8,980 nucleotides of DNA. Origin: an uncultured Coriobacteriaceae bacterium (GTDB lineage Bacteria > Actinomycetota > Coriobacteriia > Coriobacteriales > Atopobiaceae). The stretch spans positions 1 to 8,980 of the forward strand of contig UQWE01000051.1 in the NCBI GenBank assembly GCA_900544655.1. The letters run 5' to 3'. The position numbers were made by a program, and so were the translations under genes. Below the pieces are notes generated by a model. The model was not told the origin of the DNA and made no database searches. It saw only the letters and a program-made list of their open reading frames with translations. Below, one piece after another: positions 6,255-8,980 of the stretch (positions are counted from its first letter, which is position 1; every line of letters begins with the position of its first letter).

Positions 6255-7436
6255 CTAGGCGCGAGCCTTGACGGCAGCCTCGATACGCTTAGCACCCTCC
6301 ATGACCATGGAACGCGGAGCGGCGAAGTTGAAGCGCATGAAGCCGAAGCCCTCCTTGGCGCCGAAGGTGGTGCCGTCGTTCAGCAGGACCTTAGCGTCGT
6401 TGAACATGAAGTCCTTGAGCTCCTGCTGGGTCTCGAAGCCGAGGCCGCGGCAGTCGAGCCAGCTCATGAAGGTGGCCTCGGGCTTGATGGCGGTGATGCC
6501 CGGGACGTTCTCGTTGATGTAGTCAACGAACATGTCGCGGGTGCCGTTGAGGTAAGCGAGGCACTGATCAGCGTAGTCGTCGCACTGGCCGAAGCAGACC
6601 TCGAGGGCGATGTTGCCGAAGATGTTGCGACCCATGCCCTTGGCGTAAGCCTGCTGGTTCATCATGCGGCGGTAGATCTTCTCGTTGTGCGTGAACCAAG
6701 CGGCGGTGCGGAAGGCAGCGATGTTGAAGGTCTTAGCCGGGTTGACGAAGGTGATGGAGTTGTTAGCGAACTCCTCGGAGATGGAGCAGAACGGGATGAA
6801 CTCGCCGCCGTCGAAGACGATGTCAGCGTGGACCTCGTCGATGCCGACCATAACGTCGTTGGCGATGCAGAGCTCGCCCATGCGAGTGAGCTCCTCGCGG
6901 GTGAAGTTGCGGCCGGTCGGGTTCTGCGGGTTGCAGATGAACATGATCTTGAGGGCGGGATCCTTGAGCTTCTTCTCGAGGTCCTCCCAGTCGATCTCGT
7001 AGCGACCGTCAACGAGCTTCATCTCGTTGTAGACGAGCTGACGGCCGTTGTTCTTGATGAGGCCGTGGAACGGCGGATAAACCGGGGTCTGGAGGAGGAC
7101 CTTATCGCCGACGGCGGAGAACTCCTTGACGACCCAGATCATGGCCATGATGACGTTCGGCGAGAAGTCGATGTAGTCGGGGTTCAGCACGGTGTTGTGA
7201 CGAACCTTGTACCAACGAGCAACGGCGTTCTCGAAAGCGGTGTCGATGTAGGGGTAACCGTAGTGGAGCATGTCGACGCGCTTGTGGAGGGCCTCGGTGA
7301 GCTCAACCGGGCTCTGGAACTCGGAGTCGGCGATCCAGAAGGGGAGGACGTCGTCCGGGCAGAGGGACGGGTCGAACTTCTTGGCGTCGGTGCCGCGGCG
7401 ATCAACGCCCTTATCGAAATCGTAAACGTGGCTCAT
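6255..7436 (-). CDS. MalY/PatB-type PLP enzyme (cystathionine beta-lyase / C-S lyase, class I/II aminotransferase fold)
   Basis: 393-residue fold-type I PLP enzyme, the normal length for MalY/PatB proteins. The family cleaves the C-S bond of cystathionine, cysteine conjugates or cystine to release a thiol or sulfide, pyruvate and ammonia; some members act as aminotransferases. Visible features: N-terminal DFDKGVDRRGTDAKKFD and LPFWIADSEFQSP, typical of the subfamily (usually LPMWVADMDF); PLP-contact NPQNPTGR; D200 in GIDEVHAD; Schiff-base lysine K235 in NPAKTFNIA; and carboxylate-binding R368 in RFNFAAPR. The start at ATG 7436-7434 is supported by AAGGAG (7448-7443) six bases upstream; an upstream ATG at 7475 has no ribosome binding site. 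The gene follows the DcuC-like transporter after 94 nt without an obvious terminator, so an operon is likely. E. coli MalY also represses the maltose regulon, but no maltose genes are here. The exact substrate is not determined. Confidence 0.88.
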   Translation of the reverse strand: MSHVYDFDKGVDRRGTDAKKFDPSLCPDDVLPFWIADSEFQSPVELTEALHKRVDMLHYGYPYIDTAFENAVARWYKVRHNTVLNPDYIDFSPNVIMAMIWVVKEFSAVGDKVLLQTPVYPPFHGLIKNNGRQLVYNEMKLVDGRYEIDWEDLEKKLKDPALKIMFICNPQNPTGRNFTREELTRMGELCIANDVMVGIDEVHADIVFDGGEFIPFCSISEEFANNSITFVNPAKTFNIAAFRTAAWFTHNEKIYRRMMNQQAYAKGMGRNIFGNIALEVCFGQCDDYADQCLAYLNGTRDMFVDYINENVPGITAIKPEATFMSWLDCRGLGFETQQELKDFMFNDAKVLLNDGTTFGAKEGFGFMRFNFAAPRSMVMEGAKRIEAAVKARA

Positions 7437-7530
7437 GATTTGCTCCTTTTCTTTCTGAGTTAGAACGGACTGCAAAACAACACACTACCTAAAAAGTACT
7501 GGTGGTTAGGCCGGGCTAATTTCGAGTGGC

Positions 7531-8898
7531 CTAGAAGAACAGGGTCCAGCCGTAGCCGATGATGACGTTCAACAGGAACATGGCGATGCAGGGGAGCATG
7601 CAGCTCTTGGAAAGATCCTGCAGGTCGATGCCGCCCATACCAGCGGTGGCGATGATGACACCGGCGACGGGGGACATGGAGCGGCCCATAGCGGTGGCGA
7701 GCTGCATCGGGACGGCGATGCTCTGGGTGGCCATGCCCATGGTGGCGCACATATCCGGGACGAGCGGGCCGAAGGCGTACCAAGAGGCGTTGCCGGAGCC
7801 GAGGATGAAGGCGCCGAAGAACGTGATGAAGGACATGCAGAGGACGACGATGATCGGGGCACCGTTGGCCTTGGCGAGGAGGTCGGAGACGACCGTCAGG
7901 CCACCGAGGAGCTTGATGCCCTCAGCGAAGATGGCGGCGGCGGAAAGGATGGAGACGACGCGAGCGAAGGCGCCACCCATCTCCTTCATGACGAAGCTCA
8001 TGTCGTCGGTGACGACCTTGTCGCGCTTACGGGCAAGCTCGATGAGGAAGACGACGAGCAGGCAGAGCAGGTTCGCGACGGCGACGTCCATCTTGATGGG
8101 GCTGAAGGCGCAGGCAATGATGATGACGAGCGGGGCAACCGGGAAGATGGAGTACCAAACCGGGCAGTCAGAATCCTTGACGGCCTCGTGCTGAAGCTCC
8201 TGGACACCCTCGGCAGCGGCGGCCTTCTTGTCGCAGTGGTTGAGCCACATGGGAAGAAGGATGGCGGCGATGATGGACAGGATGACGCCGACGGGGAGCT
8301 GCCACTGCATGAAGTAGTCAATCATCGGGATACCAACGACCTTCTCAGCGGCGAAGATGGCGGAGGAGTCGTTGGGGCCCCAGTCAAGGAAGCTGCCCAT
8401 GACGACGGCGGTGCACGCGGAGAGCGGGCTGATGCCGAGGGAGATCATGATCGGGAAGGCGATGGACATAAGGAGCATCGCGTGGCCGGAAGCGCTGGGG
8501 ATAACGAGCTTAAGAGCGCAGCCGATGAGGAACAGGAAGCTCAGAACGATGTAGGGGTTCTTGATGCCACCGAGAGGCTTGGTGGCGAGGAAGGCCAGCT
8601 TGGTAGAGGCACCGATGTGCGTCATGTACATCGCGTAGCCGGTGACCATCATAAGCGTGAGGCCGACGCCGCTCATGTTCTTGGAGAAGCAGTTCTTCGC
8701 GAACACGATGCAGTCGAGGAGGATGTTACCGGTGGTGTCCTCACCGAGGACGGAGGTGCCGGTGAAGGCCGAATAGGCCATCAGAACAGCGATGCCGGAC
8801 ATCATGAAGATGAAGACGGAGTTGACCTTCTTCAGGACGCAGCGCACGACGAACGCGATGTAAATCAGCGTCAGAAGAATAGAGATTGCAGGACTCAT
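7531..8898 (-). CDS. DcuC-family (C4-dicarboxylate-type) membrane transporter
   Basis: 455-residue polytopic inner-membrane transporter with about 11-13 hydrophobic segments. Family-like motifs include IPSASGHAMLLMSIAFPI, GSFLDWGPNDSSAIF, LGSGNASWYAFGPLVP and the strongly DcuC-like GRSMSPVAGVIIATAG near the C-terminus. A cytosolic loop (HCDKKAAAAEGVQELQHEAVKD) splits the two halves. DcuC proteins are anaerobic C4-dicarboxylate carriers of the ion transporter superfamily, but many homologues are of unknown specificity. Start at ATG 8898-8896 with GAGGAA (8912-8907) eight bases upstream; an in-frame ATG at 8949 gives a charged extension (MHSECGFAPQRKRG) lacking a site, so it was rejected. It is the first gene of a probable two-gene operon with the MalY/PatB-type enzyme, which suggests an amino-acid or sulfur-compound substrate as an alternative to dicarboxylates. 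Confidence 0.85.
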   Translation of the reverse strand: MSPAISILLTLIYIAFVVRCVLKKVNSVFIFMMSGIAVLMAYSAFTGTSVLGEDTTGNILLDCIVFAKNCFSKNMSGVGLTLMMVTGYAMYMTHIGASTKLAFLATKPLGGIKNPYIVLSFLFLIGCALKLVIPSASGHAMLLMSIAFPIMISLGISPLSACTAVVMGSFLDWGPNDSSAIFAAEKVVGIPMIDYFMQWQLPVGVILSIIAAILLPMWLNHCDKKAAAAEGVQELQHEAVKDSDCPVWYSIFPVAPLVIIIACAFSPIKMDVAVANLLCLLVVFLIELARKRDKVVTDDMSFVMKEMGGAFARVVSILSAAAIFAEGIKLLGGLTVVSDLLAKANGAPIIVVLCMSFITFFGAFILGSGNASWYAFGPLVPDMCATMGMATQSIAVPMQLATAMGRSMSPVAGVIIATAGMGGIDLQDLSKSCMLPCIAMFLLNVIIGYGWTLFF

Positions 8899-8934
8899 CG
8901 ACTCACTTCCTCTTTTTCTTTGAGGGGCGAATCC

Positions 8935-8959
8935 GCACTCCGAGTGCAACAGGATATTA
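8935..8959 (-). promoter_or_regulatory. Candidate promoter -10 and overlapping palindromic operator of the transporter operon
   Basis: On the minus strand TAATAT (8959-8954) could be a -10 box; the -35 would fall at about 8977-8982, at or beyond the window edge. Seven bases downstream, where transcription would start, a 13-nt palindrome GCACTCCGAGTGC (8935-8947; 6-bp arms, 1-nt centre) could be an operator or a 5' hairpin. Both are by-eye calls. Confidence 0.35.
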
Positions 8960-8980
8960 CGAGGTAGCCGCCCAGGCGCG

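Noticed and set aside
6255..7436. MalY-like role as maltose regulon repressor
   Set aside because: That activity is known for E. coli MalY through contact with MalT; there is no maltose gene or MalT-like regulator here.
6687..7463. 258-codon plus-strand frame opposite the MalY/PatB-type gene
   Set aside because: It is an acidic, Val/Glu/Asp-rich shadow of a well-supported PLP enzyme with its active-site motifs on the minus strand.
8188..8967. 259-codon plus-strand frame opposite the transporter
   Set aside because: Gly/Asp/Glu/His-rich antisense shadow without a ribosome binding site or domain.

Overview
The window is about 9 kb of GC-rich bacterial chromosome carrying ordinary metabolic genes. 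The codon choice (strong preference for GC-ending codons), the single-chain clostridial-type PurL and the mix of a DcuC-like transporter, a MalY/PatB-type lyase and an M42 peptidase suggest an anaerobic gut actinobacterium of the class Coriobacteriia (Collinsella/Olsenella-like). That placement is an inference from the proteins, not a search result. No rRNA, tRNA, CRISPR array, transposase, phage gene or recognisable defence system was found.

Layout. Positions 2-2373 (+) hold the C-terminal two thirds of purL, entering from outside the window and broken by a reading-frame shift near 2034-2041. It is followed by a perfect 17-bp-arm palindrome and a classic terminator. Positions 2547-3566 (+) hold an M42-family metallo-aminopeptidase with a TTG start. 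From 3567 onwards every gene is on the minus strand. A 3-hydroxyacyl-CoA-dehydrogenase-family oxidoreductase (3718-4689) lies downstream of a DUF2798 membrane protein (4754-5314). The DUF2798 gene has a leader of about 300 nt that contains a strong minus-strand terminator. Next come a DUF1893-like small protein (5615-6067) with its own promoter region and terminator, a MalY/PatB-type PLP enzyme (6255-7436), and a DcuC-family transporter (7531-8898) that is probably co-transcribed with it.

How the genes relate. purL belongs to purine biosynthesis and the peptidase to peptide turnover; they are separated by a terminator and are probably independent. The transporter and the C-S lyase/aminotransferase form the clearest functional pair: the transporter may import the substrate or export a product of the PLP enzyme. 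DUF2798 and the dehydrogenase may be co-transcribed (63-nt gap), but no joint function is evident. The points most worth checking are the purL frameshift, the terminator inside the DUF2798 leader, the long perfect palindrome after purL, and the transporter-lyase pairing. I did not find a convincing undescribed system here.
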